Assembly (NCBI GenBank): GCA_000711775.1
Contig: ARYC01001243.1
Coordinates: 1-64,000, forward strand
Length of the DNA stretch: 64,000 bases
Direction: 5' to 3'
DNA from: Oxytricha trifallax
Taxonomy: Eukaryota; Ciliophora; Spirotrichea; Sporadotrichida; Oxytrichidae
The stretch's first letter is position 1; each line of letters begins with the position of its first letter. The notes under the pieces were generated by a model that saw only the letters and a list, made by a program, of their open reading frames with translations, did no database searches and was not told where the DNA came from. Shown here piece after piece: positions 46,636 to 57,969 of the stretch. The translations under genes were made by a program, and so were the position numbers.

Positions 46636-48666
46636 ATGTATCACTAATAAATGAAGAATTAAGACAAGAGTAGCATTCCTTTAATGTAAAATAAGACACT
46701 AAATTCATAATTTCTTTAAAATTACTCTTCTCACTTGACAAATAAGCAGAAGTTTCTTATAAGTTCACATCCCAATTAAATTATTCAGAGTAATTAGAAT
46801 AATATTGCTTAAAGTTCAATGAAAATTAGTCAAAATTGAGATTTCATAATAAGCAGCTTAGATTCATATAATAACTAAGATAGTATTCCGAAATCTATAG
46901 ATTATTAAAAATTTAATTGATAAATTTATAAATCTTACTCATAAAATAAAGAAAAGGATTTTATTATTAATTATTTGAATCGTAAGCTGCTCATTCTAGA
47001 AACAATCAATAATAGAAAAGAAATAAGTTGTAAAACAATACACTAAAAGTCTCTAATAACTTAAATAATATCCAAAATAACTCATAAATAAATTCTAGAT
47101 CAACAAATAAACCCTTAATTGACTTGAGCAACCCCTATGCTATACAATAAATTTAACCTCAAATTTCATAGCAATAATAAATTTAACATTAAATCTAGGG
47201 ATCTGGATAAACAAATTCACCTCTACTCTTGGAAATTAATGATCAAAATAGTAATAATAATTAAGGTAAATAAAGTCAAAGCAATAAAATATAATCATAA
47301 TTGAATAGTCATTATAGGTGTTATATATAAATAGAGATTTTCGATAAATTTAAGTAATTTGTTTGATATGTATGTTTTATTTTGTAATATTAATCGAGAA
47401 TAAATTTCCCCCTAAAATGCGAATAGTCTTATTTAACCTGATGTTTAGAAAATAAGTAGTAAAAATACAAATTCAGTTACATTCTAAGACCCTTATAAAG
47501 ATATCTTGAATCATTTAAAATCTCAGGAAAAGTCTTCCAGATAAACTCTGAGCTCTAGATCAATTAATGTAAAGTAGCAGGTTTAAATTAATAGTTAAGG
47601 ATCACATCAATAATAAAATCCTATTATTAATTCTTAAACTTCGTTAATAAATTCTCACAACACCCCCTTACCTTATCAAAATATTTAAGATATATAGATT
47701 AGTCAAGTCCTGTAGAATAGCGAAGAAAGTTAACATTAAAATTATTCGTAAAACTAAAAACTTCGGTAGCCAAGCCAAAATAAGAAAAAATAGCAATAGA
47801 TTAACTCTTAAAGACTAAAAACAGAATACGCTGATGATATTATAGTTCACAATAGAAATAGCAAATAAGGTGGGAATAGAATTCGATAGTAATTTATTAT
47901 TGATTCTATGACTAGTAGTATAAGAAGCTAGAGCAATTAGGGCGTCTAATGTGAGAGTTTGGAATAGAGCACTATATTATTAATAATGAATTAATAATAA
48001 AAAAATTAAAAGTATTAATTCTTTTTTTTAAATTATTTTTACTTTATCAATATAGAAACAAGAGCTTTCTTAAACTGATAATCCTTAAACTATGAATTAG
48101 TTAGAAAAATCAGTTGATGTATAATAAAATAGTGGCAATTTTAATGTATAAAGAAATGCAATTAAAGTACTACAAAGAAATATAGGTTAGTTATCTTAGC
48201 CAATTTTGTCATAGATTAAGAACTAGATTTCTCCCTAGTATGAATAGAATTTTAAAAACTTTTATTGGGAATAGTGGAAGAAAATTGGTTTAGTATATTT
48301 GTTATATATTTTTAACCTTATAACTGTAAAAAGAAAATTTAATAGGACTTAAGCATAAACAAATCTTTATAAGAAATATAAACATTCTCCTTATACCTTG
48401 AAAGTTTTCGTAAGAATCTAGAATATATAGCAGAAAAATAAAAAACATTATAAAACAATAAAGATGAATAAAATAAGTAATATCAAAGCCAAACTATTGG
48501 AAATTTACATAGCAAATTAAAAGACAATTCTAAAAATAGTGAGAACAAAACTTAGCTTGATAATAGAGAAATATCACATTAAAAGAAGTAGAAAAAAATA
48601 AAGTATTATATATTTTCATTAATAGTATCATAATTGATTGAGAATTTGAAGTTCTATTAAATTTGA
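46636..48666 (+). CDS. Q/N-rich protein of unknown function, MDS-IES gene
   Basis: The probable start is ATG 46636 (MYHQQMKNQDKSSIPLMQN). Long Gln/Asn/Ser-rich stretches follow (SRSTNKPLIDLSNPYAIQQ, SQEKSSRQTLSSRSINVKQQ, RLKTEYADDIIVHNRNSKQ). A more structured part comes next (QYEQNFKNFYWEQWKKIGLVY, shortened at the end), then a charged helical segment (FSLYLESFRKNLEYIAEKQK). The last frame closes at TGA 48664-48666, but the true 3' end is uncertain. IESs lie near 46830-46980, 47330-47400 and 48290-48340. The product looks mostly disordered; I do not recognise the family. Confidence 0.55.
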
Positions 48667-48707
48667 ATTTTAAACCAATAATTTAATTATTACTTAGCTT
48701 AATCAAT

Positions 48708-50369
48708 ATGGAGAGCACAAGCAATCATTTAAAGAGTTAAATTTAGACAGACTTTATATCAAATCCAGGACCAGGAACAAGATATCTGGTTAACAAGTAC
48801 AATGATTAGATTCTTGACACTATTCTAAAAGATATAGCAAGTTTCGATTTAAAGCCTCACTTAAAAGCAAAGAGTTTACAATAGTTATATGCGCTGATTA
48901 TCTGTGTTGAAGATGGAATAAAGCCATACGTCGAGAAGATTCTAAAAAATATAGTTTACAGATTGATCTTAGATGAAGAGCCGGAAATAGCAAGCAGAGC
49001 ATATAAGATCACTGAACTCATCGGTCTATATGTGTAAACAGATTTTGTACTACCAATGATGATCTCACATCTGACTGATACAGAGAGTAAGAGTGTGCCA
49101 AGGTTAGTCTCAAGTTGTTTGACCGCGTTTTCAGCAGTAATAACTCATACTACAGTTAGATTTTCTCATCAACTAGAGTCGTTTATGTCAAGTCTTATCA
49201 AGCTCATAGTATCATCAGACTTCTTATATTCAGAGAATGTAGATGTATTAGACAGAACTTTGAGAGTTATATCTAACCTTATTCATGCAGCAGGACCTCT
49301 TTGTAAATAGCACCAGCACTCTCTATTCAAGATTCTTTTGCAACTAGGATCTTTGCCAAACATGGCTCAGGCTAAGGACAGAGTAGATTAAACTTTGAAC
49401 ATCTTAGCTTTAAATTGTGGCTTAGAGTACGGTGCTGATCTCTTCTCAGTAGAGCTTGCAGAGTTGATTGATGAAATGTAAGAATCTTATGAGACATGGA
49501 ACAAACACACACCTGAGAGGTTCATTTTCGATTTGCTAGTTAGAAGAGCTAATACAGCACTCATAGATAAATTTGAAGACATTCTTCAAATAGTGGCAGC
49601 AAACGTAGAACATGAAAAGGATTACGAGCTTAGAATGGATATGCTTGCACTTATTGAATTTTTGCTTTCTTAGGAACAGCTTCACTAAAACATTGTTTTC
49701 TACAGCTAAATTATCTTAAAGATGGTCCTTATTCCTTCAACTGTGTGGAGAGTTGGAAAGCCAAATGTTAAAATTAGAAAGGCTGCAGTTATTTGTATGA
49801 TGAGACTTTTGGAATATAATCTAATTGACAAGCAGAAGCTTTACTCCTCTTTCAAAGATATTATGAATGTGTTGAAAAACTGCATTTTAAAGTAAAAAAT
49901 ATTTATTATCTTTTTCTCATATTGCTAAAATAATTTATTGATTGATGACGATTGGGCTAATGACTTAAGATTTACTTGTGTAGTTTTGATTAAAAAAATG
50001 ATAGAATACTTGCACGAAGTATTCGATGAAGAAGATTACAAAGAGATTTATCCAGAACTTTTAAAGAGACTTGACGATTCTCAAGACTCTATTAGAATCG
50101 AGACGGCAAATACTTTTAAGGTATTTTTCACTTATCTACCTGATCCATGGTCATCCTCACTCTACGACTACACTGTTAAGAATATATTCATTCATTTAGA
50201 TGACTAGAATCAAGACATTCAGAACGTAATTATGGAGGTACTCAAGTTAGCTGCTAGAGTTCAAACTGAGAAGTTTTTAGAAATAGCTCTAGACCAACAG
50301 CAAAAGTTCTCACACCCAGGTTTATGCAAAGCACTTATTGAATATACTAATCAAACTTACAAACACTGA
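48708..50369 (+). CDS. DNAAF5: dynein axonemal assembly factor 5 (HEATR2)-like, C-terminal half
   Basis: A HEAT-repeat protein related to DNAAF5, a cytoplasmic factor for pre-assembly of axonemal dynein arms. Matching segments are PGPGTRYLVNKYND, LDEEPEIASRAYKITELIGLY, SVPRLVSSCLTAFSAVITHT and ELLKRLDDSQDSIRIETANTF (shortened), ending at TGA 50367-50369 (EYTNQTYKH). The in-frame ATG 48708 (MESTSNHLKSQI) would give about 530 residues, roughly the second half of the animal protein. No N-terminal HEAT repeats are visible upstream, where an unrelated Q-rich gene lies. One IES at about 49895-49935 (pointer TTTA) joins LKNCIL to LIDDDWANDLRF. Confidence 0.72.
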
Positions 50370-50572
50370 GTTTGTTTGTTCATGCATTTATTAAACTTTA
50401 TAAACTTCTCTAATATTTTCTTCATGAATTAAAAATGAGAGAGAAATATCACATTTCTATTTCTTGCCTTCCATTCCTTAAAAATAATCACTTAAATAAA
50501 CTTCAGATTAGCTTAATGGATTTCTTGTAAATTTTCAAAGTAAAAATACTAAATAGTAAAATCAATTTCTAG

Positions 50573-51868
50573 CAACCACCCATCCTAAGAAATTGAGATC
50601 AATATCCACTTCTCATGAACTGATTAATAAATTCTAAGAAAATGCTGTATATCAATAAAAATAGATTGAGCAGATTTAATAGAATGTGATTGAAGATTTT
50701 AAGAACTATAAAGTAATTTATTTTATTAAAGAAATCTCAATCATACCCAAGAATGAGATAATTTTAGTTTTTATTATAGCTCAGCCATAAATAAAGCTTG
50801 AAACTTAAGAAATTCATATCTAGACAAGCTCTAGTAGATCAAAGCAAAGAAACTGAAAATTCCCTTAAAAATATAAAAACTAATAATGGCTAACATCATA
50901 ATTAAACAACAATAGCAACCATAGATTTCTCTAACACTAGAAGAAGCTTGGGCAATATAAAATCAAACAACAATCAGCATTCCTTAAGAAAAGATATTCC
51001 AAACTAATTGAATCAAAGTTTCGATTAAACAATTGAAAATAAATACAAAGGTTTAGTGAGAGCATCTAATAACGCCAGTATTACAAGAGATGGATTGGTA
51101 TAAGGGGATTCTGATTTGGAGGTTAAAATTAAAAAGATCAAAATCAAGCCTAAAGAACAAAATGATGTGAAACGATATTCATTACAAGGTATGAAGGATA
51201 GAAACTTTTATGAGATATTTAGGAATTAGTATTCAAATAATGAAATTAAGCTGGACAATCAAAACCCTAAATAAGTCATTAGTTTTGATTAACTTTCGAA
51301 TTTATTTTTTTCTATAAAAATAGATGCATTTAAAAGGTATTATTTCAATTAAATTGTAAGATTTATTTTAGAGTTGTTAATTTAGGCAGCAGTTAAGACA
51401 TTAACTTTCTCTACCCCAATATGATAGAGTCTTCTGACTAACTATAGCATCACATCCATTAACTTAAAAATGTGTTAAATTCGCTTCATTAATAACAAAG
51501 ATTCTTGACTAACCCTTCACTTTAAAATCAACTAACTCTCGATTCAACTAATCAATATCAAAATACTCTCAGAATTAATAGTAGAAGGAATTAAAGTCAA
51601 TATATTGCAAATAGTTATATATACGTGTAAAATTAATTGATTTAATTTAGTTTAAATTAATAGTCATTATGAAAGCATGTCAAGTTTACAACATATACCA
51701 AGTAACAATAATAATAATTATTATCAAAACAGATCCCCTAATAAGTATTAATCTTAAAGAAAATTGATTGGAAATAATCACAATTATTTATAAAGTAACA
51801 ATAGATATGGGCTAAATGGCTCTAATAGTAATGGTAATTTGAATAACGATATTATTAATATATTATGA
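50573..51868 (+). CDS. Q/N-rich protein of unknown function, MDS-IES gene
   Basis: Coding islands on the plus strand: PKKLRSISTSHELINKFQEN, RRSLGNIKSNNNQHSLRKD, YKGLVRASNNASITRDGLV, VKIKKIKIKPKEQNDVKRYS, MKDRNFYEIFRNQYSNNEIK and a terminal Asn/Ser-rich tail (GLNGSNSNGNLNNDIINIL) ending at TGA 51866-51868. A basic stretch (VKIKKIKIKPK) stands out. The start is uncertain; an ATG at 50435 opens a frame, but its first residues look non-coding. No family is recognised. Confidence 0.5.
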
Positions 51869-52026
51869 GTAAATATAGTAAGGAAGTATCCTAAGTAAAT
51901 ATCAATTTTATTTCCATTAATTATATAATAATTAAAAGCTTTGAACATACTATAAGTTACTGAAAATATAAATGTATATTAAGGTATTTTAGAAATAAAT
52001 GTTAACTTCATTATTATTAACTGTTG

Positions 52027-53814
52027 TCATCTATAATAAAAATTAAGTATATATTATATTTATTTTATTTATAATTACATAGATTACTACTGCATACTTT
52101 GCATGGCCATCACAGACTGTGGAAACAATAATCCATAGATGAAAAACAGCACTTCCTCGTTGCCCATAAAGTTTTCTACAACTTTTTTCTTGTCACTCTC
52201 TGTGAAGTTTTATGGTTTTACATGATCTATCTCCAAATCAAACTTGTTGAAGATGGATTTATGCTAGAAATGATCCTGCAGATCATCTGGAGTTTTCATT
52301 TATTAGGAGTCCCCTCCCTATCTAATGCTTAATGCCGATTTTGAAGTGTTCATAGCATGTCTCTGAGATTTGTGCTTCCTTTCTACGATTTCTTCCTTTA
52401 CATGTTGCATTGAGTCTTAGAAAATGAGTTCGAATGGATAGGTAGCATCTTCAAATTTTTCATTCTGTAATTGTTTCTTCCTATATAAAAAGTCTAAGAA
52501 AATTTAATTAATGCTTACAAAGCTGTTTTCCTCTCGACTTCATTTCTCTTTTTTAGGTGAGTGATATAATCCTTAAGCTTTTTGACTGAATTTTCAAAGT
52601 AGTTAGGATCTTCTTTCTGATTTTTTCCAGGACTTCCTTATGCCCTGATTGCAAGTGCCTAATTATTCCCATGATTTAATGATTAATCTGGCTAGCCGCC
52701 TTCTTTGAGCTCATTAAGTTCCTCAAGTAGCTCATCTCTTCTACGATTTAAATTGATTTTGTTTTCTCTGGCTGTCATAATTTGTTCATCTAGGAATTTT
52801 TTCTCTTGTAAAAATTCATTGTGCTTGTCTTTAAACCTGTACAGCTCGTCTTGCTTTTCATGACATTTCTAGTCGATTTTATTGCACTCATTTTTAAACC
52901 AGTCTCTTTCGGCTTGTCTATCAAGAATCTCTTTCTTAAGTTTCATTTTGTTCAAATTTTCATTTGTAGACTCCTGAAGTTCTCTATAATTGGAATGTAT
53001 GTTATACATCTCTCCCTTGAATCTATCGAAGAAGTCTTTTCTGTGATGATTAACAGAGTTTGCCACTTTATCAACTATTTAATCAATACATTCGTTCATT
53101 TTACCGAAGTAGCTATTTATCTCCTCTTTCGCCTAAACTTCATGACTAAACTCTTTTTTAGTGCGGACCTTAAACTGTTCGATGTCCAGCATTAACTTTT
53201 CAGTCTTGGCGTTTTTCAATATACTTTAAGTTGAATACTCATTTTATAGCTGTTGTTAAGGGAGAAGGGAAGATTGAGATTAATTGGCATGAAGAGTGTT
53301 TTAGGAGCCTTTCTCGTTATTGGAATGTAATTAATTCATACTTGATCTCATATCTTTTGTGTGATGCATAAGATAAGGCTGTTCGAGATTTCTTCCGCTG
53401 GGGTGACCAGATATTTCTGGAATCGTAGAGAGTGGCCTTCTCCCATAAATTATGATCATGAATAATACTCATAGAATAATTTTCTTAATATATTTATATC
53501 CCATCATGAATTCTGCTATCAGTAGTGTCAGGTTTAATAGCTCCAGGTTAATTAATACTCAAAGAATTAAGAGTTTTCTTATATTGATTTGCAACATTCT
53601 TATAATACTCTATGCTGGGAGTTAGAAACTTCTCTCCAGCAGATAGTGCATGTTAATTCATCGAGCCTGAGTTTGTCCCTCCTTAATTATGACCATTTTA
53701 TGACTTCTTCTTCTTTAAGCCCTTCTTTTTCTCTATAAGTTTGGTTAAATATGTCTCAAATTTTATCAATGAATTTAGATTTAAAAGTCATAACTTACTG
53801 ATTGGTAGATCCAT
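52027..53814 (-). CDS. coiled-coil protein, MDS-IES gene
   Basis: The probable start is the ATG at 53814-53812. The N-terminal part is basic (KKGLKKKKSQNGHNQGG). A long charged coiled-coil region spans about 52530-53240 (KLMLDIEQFKVRTKKEF, RRDELLEELNELKEG). After a 38-nt intron (52481-52518, GTAAG...TATAG) comes a compact C-terminal region (ATYPFELIFQDSMQHVKEEI, ENFMGNEEVLFFIYGLLFP) and a Gln/Met-rich end. The frame closes at TGA 52029-52027. An IES or intron lies near the N-terminus and another near 53330-53490. The role is unknown; a structural or cytoskeletal function would fit the coiled coil. Confidence 0.65.
52481..52518 (-). other. 38-nt intron in the coiled-coil gene
   Basis: GTAAGC donor after codons for RKTA and TATAG acceptor before KKQLQNEKF; splicing keeps the frame. 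It is typical of the short introns seen here. Confidence 0.75.
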
Positions 53815-54050
53815 TTTATTTTAGATGAAGAAATTATATAGAAAAATTATTTAATCAAGTTATAAGTAAAGCTTTTATTTTGAGTTAAGAATTACATAAT
53901 TTAGAATATATAAATTTTGGGTAAATTTAATAATATTGAGAAAATGTATACAACAATGATATAAATTCACTTATTAAGAGATTTTTAATTGTAAGATATC
54001 TAACAATAATAAAATTTAAATATATTTGAGTAAATCAAATAACAATAAAA

Positions 54051-56143
54051 ATGTATTTGCCTTCTCTGAATGAACTGAATAAAACTGCAGTTTAGTAAAA
54101 AGTGATTGATCAATCAGATGAGCGGATTTAGAGAAATGCACATCAGTCCAAATCTGTATTAGGAGCAAATAAAAATACGAGCGATTAAAATACCTCTAAG
54201 TTCTCTATTAACCAGTTATTGAATTTGGATTTCATAATTTAATAATTGGAATATCCCATGAATCTTTAATAGTATTTAAACCACTAAGAAGACTCTGTGC
54301 TTACACCGTTAACAAATAAGTAGAATAATAGTTTGACAAGTGCCGGGGGACTTTCGAATAATTAAGCCTCCGGCTAAGGAGGATTCCAAGCATAAAACTA
54401 GAATTAGCTCTAGCAAGGTAAGTTACAAAAAATAAGAAATGACAATATAAATATATGGGCCACAAGAAAAAACTTTTATACTTTTAAACCATTGAAACTA
54501 GAGTAGTTATCTTTTTTGATATCATGGATAAACAGTCTTTATAACAATATTTTAACATCAAACCTTGTGCTTCGAAATATGTCCACAAGTGTTTGGCTAT
54601 AGGATTTTTGAGATAAATTTTCTTGATATATTAATTATTTTTGCTCTAGATAGGCCCGCGAAGAGACAGGTATGGAAATGTCATTCGCATAGGTGAGAAA
54701 GCCCACAAATTAAGTTTCAGAGATCAAGTGGAGAAAGGTGAAAAAATTTCACAAATTTATGAAGTAGAGTCCTGGAAATAATATAATACTCCCACAGATA
54801 TCCACTTTTTATATGAAATTATTAAGTCCATTTTGTAACTATGATTATTTAATATACAATAGATATGTGTTCCGACCGAGACCACCTACCCCACCCCCTA
54901 CCCCACCTCCCGGTCTACCGAGACCCCCTACCCCAACCCCTCACCACCCACTACCCCACCCCATAAAATACCCCATTTCATATCAAAATTTTTGTCCTCA
55001 AGGTCTGAATCGATTTCCTTCTTGACATCTCGACTACATGACCCTTTTATATATAAAAAATATCATCAAATTTTCAAAATTTTTCGTCTTCTTACTAATG
55101 CTTAATATGACTTTGCACTTAAATTTTTACTTGATTTTCTTAGTAATTCGATTTTTTATACTTACTTTGAAAGAAAAATAACTTAAAACTATTTTCTCTA
55201 AGTATAAATTATTATTTAAAAAAATTTTATTAATTGACAATTATGCATAAATTTTATATAAAATATTTATATCTATTGAATCATCTCCTTTCAATATAAT
55301 TACTACAAATAGTATCATTATTTTTTTAAACTTAATTTCGTTTGATACAAACATATTTTTTACCCTTTTTATAAATATGATAAAAAAATCAAAAATGTTT
55401 TACTATCAGATGATTGTACTTCACATAAATCTTTATTGATATCCTTTCACAATAGATTTCTAGTTTTTAAACTGGAATTCAAAACAAAATTGTATCTGCA
55501 AAAGTTTTTTAATATTCTTGACTTATCAATAAAGATTTATGTGAAGTACAATCATCTGATAGTAAAACATTTTTGATTTTTTTATCATATTTATAAAAAG
55601 GGTAAAAAATATGTTTGTATCAAACGAAATTAAGTTTAAAAAAATAATGATACTATTTGTAGTAATTATATTGAAAGGAGATGATTCAATAGATATAAAT
55701 ATTTTATATAAAATTTATGCATAATTGTCAATTAATAAAATTTTTTTAAATAATAATTTATACTTAGAGAAAATAGTTTTAAGTTATTTTTCTTTCAAAG
55801 TAAGTATAAAAAATCGAATTACTAAGAAAATCAAGTAAAAATTTAAGTGCAAAGTCATATTAAGCATTAGTAAGAAGACGAAAAATTTTGAAAATTTGAT
55901 GATATTTTTTATATATAAAAGGGTCATGTAGTCGAGATGTCAAGAAGGAAATCGATTCAGACCTTGAGGACAAAAATTTTGATATGAAATGGGGTATTTT
56001 ATGGGGTGGGGTAGTGGGTGGTGAGGGGTTGGGGTAGGGGGTCTCGGTAGACCGGGAGGTGGGGTAGGGTGGTGGGGTAGGTGGTCTCGGTCGGAACAGA
56101 TATGGATGATAGTGCATTTTCATGCAAATGTGTTATTTTCTGA
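54051..56143 (+). CDS. small conserved ciliate protein ending in a CaaX box
   Basis: Starts at ATG 54051 (MYLPSLNELNKTAVQQKV) with a Q/N/S/G-rich N-terminus. A 236-nt intron (54418-54653) joins LQQ to GPRRDRYGNVIRIGEKAHK, and the protein continues with FRDQVEKGEKISQIYEVESW and KQYNTPTD. An IES with pointer ACAGATAT then joins to MDDSAFSCKCVIF and TGA 56141-56143. The C-terminal CVIF with an additional upstream Cys fits a prenylated (and possibly palmitoylated) CaaX end, suggesting membrane anchoring. The basic RYGN-I-GEKAHK-SFRD motif looks conserved, but I cannot name the family. The IES contains the foldback element. Confidence 0.7.
54802..56103. other. IES in the CaaX gene, pointer ACAGATAT
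   Basis: ACAGATAT occurs at 54794-54801 and 56096-56103. Collapse gives ...YNTPTD-MDDSAFSC... in frame. The right copy of the pointer overlaps the last three bases of the foldback element and its target duplicate. Confidence 0.8.
54868..56098. mobile_element. 1.23-kb foldback element with 573-bp arms and G-rich ends
   Basis: Left arm 54868-55440 and right arm 55525-56098 are almost perfect inverted copies around an 84-bp centre. The ends start TGTTCCGACCGAGACC, followed by about 90 bp made largely of CCCCACC/CCCCTA blocks (GGGGT on the other strand). A 6-bp target duplication GATATG flanks it (54862-54867 and 56099-56104). A small difference in the C-rich block makes one arm 1 bp longer. It has no transposase, so it is a non-autonomous element. 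The Pro-rich reading frames it contains are by-products of the C-rich repeats. Confidence 0.93.
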
Positions 56144-56550
56144 AGAATATCTTTACGATATCACATGTAATAACACTATCGATTTAACATTACGATTTCT
56201 ATATCGAAATACTCAAAATAAAGAGTTTTCACAGAAGAGATATATTAAATACTTGCCAGGTTGAGTGCTGGGAGCTGGTAATAATTTTATAAAATTAAGA
56301 TTCCTCAATAGTATTCTTTTCATTTTAATTGTCTCTCTTAAGAAATCACATATATAAATAGAAAGCTTTATATAAATTTAATGAAAAAATAATTTAATTT
56401 AAAGATAACTTTGATAAAGCAATTAAGTTATATTGCCAAATTCATTTTTAAATTAATTTTTTTAAATAAAATTACTTGGAATATTTAATGTTTCTAGGTT
56501 ATATATAATAAAATTCTATCTAGGACTAAATTTAAGCAATAATTATTTAT

Positions 56551-57953
56551 AATGTCGTCAATCAATTCCTAAATCAGTAATTCTGCCAATATTTATAAAC
56601 CTAATAAAGCCAGTAGTATTACAGAAAGCTAACGATTTATAAAACTTATATTATCATCTTAGTAAAACATCTAATAAGAATTCAATCAACAAGATTGAAA
56701 TTTATAATAGTTATATATAGAATAATGAAAAAATCTACATATTATCAAATTAAAAACGTATATTATTATAAATTTGCAGTTTAAAGAAGAAATGACAGAA
56801 GATTTAAGGGAAATTTCGGATTATTAAAGATTAAATAATAAAAAATTGTAGTAAGATAATAATCCAGTAAAACGAGTTCAGCAAAAAATTAATAATCAAA
56901 ATAACAATATTAGGATATAAAATAATTTTATACAACTAGAACAACAAAATACTCAGGATGAGAATAGAATAAAATCTGAAAAAATAAATTTTAGAAATTT
57001 AGATTAATACCAAAAAGCTGTTCTTTGGCTTATTTAAATTATATCTTTTTTTTATTTCATTAAGAAATATAGATAATTAATTTTAATTAATTTGCCTTGC
57101 AACAATTATAGCATCTATCGGATTAATGGGAATATTTTGCTATAGCTTGAATTTATTAGAAGATCCAAATTTATCTCTTAAAAAATAATTGATAAAAGAT
57201 TAATTAAATTTACATTACGATGGTGAAAACTTTTACTATTACTTTTTTAATTTATTTAGTGCACAACTATTTTAACGGAAATTTCTTAACAATTTGCTTT
57301 AAAGTGTTTTTAAACTATGATCAAGAAATGTTTAATTAATAATCAATAAACTAAAATCATCGCAATCACTTTGAGAGACAAGAGGGATAATTTAAAATCA
57401 ATAGTGATGAAGATTTTTAAGATAGTCAAGAATAGCATTAACATCACAAATCTCATAATTAAAAAAATCTTAAGTTGCAAGAAAATGATGATAAAAAGGA
57501 GATAAAAAGCCTATTTTATTAAGTCAAGGATAGAGTGTTAAGAAGAAAATAATTATATGGGTTATTGCGAATAACAAATTATAAAAGTATATTGATATGG
57601 ATAAATTATATATTAGAAATTAAAACTATTTCAACAATATTATAAAGGTCAATAGGATCGTTTAACTTAATATGAATAACATCTTAAAAAGTTTTAAACT
57701 TACAATACTAGTCTACTTGATAAAATTTATATTACATTTTTTCATATTAATTTTAATTATTTTTACCTTTAATATCCATTTTATTTAAATCAAGGGGTTT
57801 TATTTTAAGAAAAATTGACTAAAAAATTATATATGAGAGAGAAACCAAGAGTCAAGCAAGATTTTTAGCAAACTAGGTTTAAAGTAAACAAAATTCCAAC
57901 TGAAATAGATCTCAAACCTAAAGAATTTATATTAATTTATTTATAAGAATTGA
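56551..57953 (+). CDS. membrane protein with Q/N-rich tails, MDS-IES gene
   Basis: Starts at ATG 56551 (MSSINSQISNSANIYKPNK) and continues after an IES with EEMTEDLREISDYQRLNNKK. There are hydrophobic segments near 57020-57060 (YQKAVLWLIQIISFFYFI) and 57090-57150 (ICLATIIASIGLMGIFCYS). A hydrophilic His/Gln/Asp-rich tail follows (FKINSDEDFQDSQEQHQHH) and a final island (SSKIFSKLGLKQTKFQL) to TGA 57951-57953. Its function is not recognised. It is separated by only a few tens of bases from the aspartic peptidase gene, so the last island could belong to either. Confidence 0.5.
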
Positions 57954-57969
57954 TTTTATTTTATAAAAG

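Noticed and set aside
54880-55025. Pro-rich reading frames in the foldback arms as genes
   Set aside because: They are translations of the CCCCACC-type repeat, present in both inverted arms, and end soon after leaving it.
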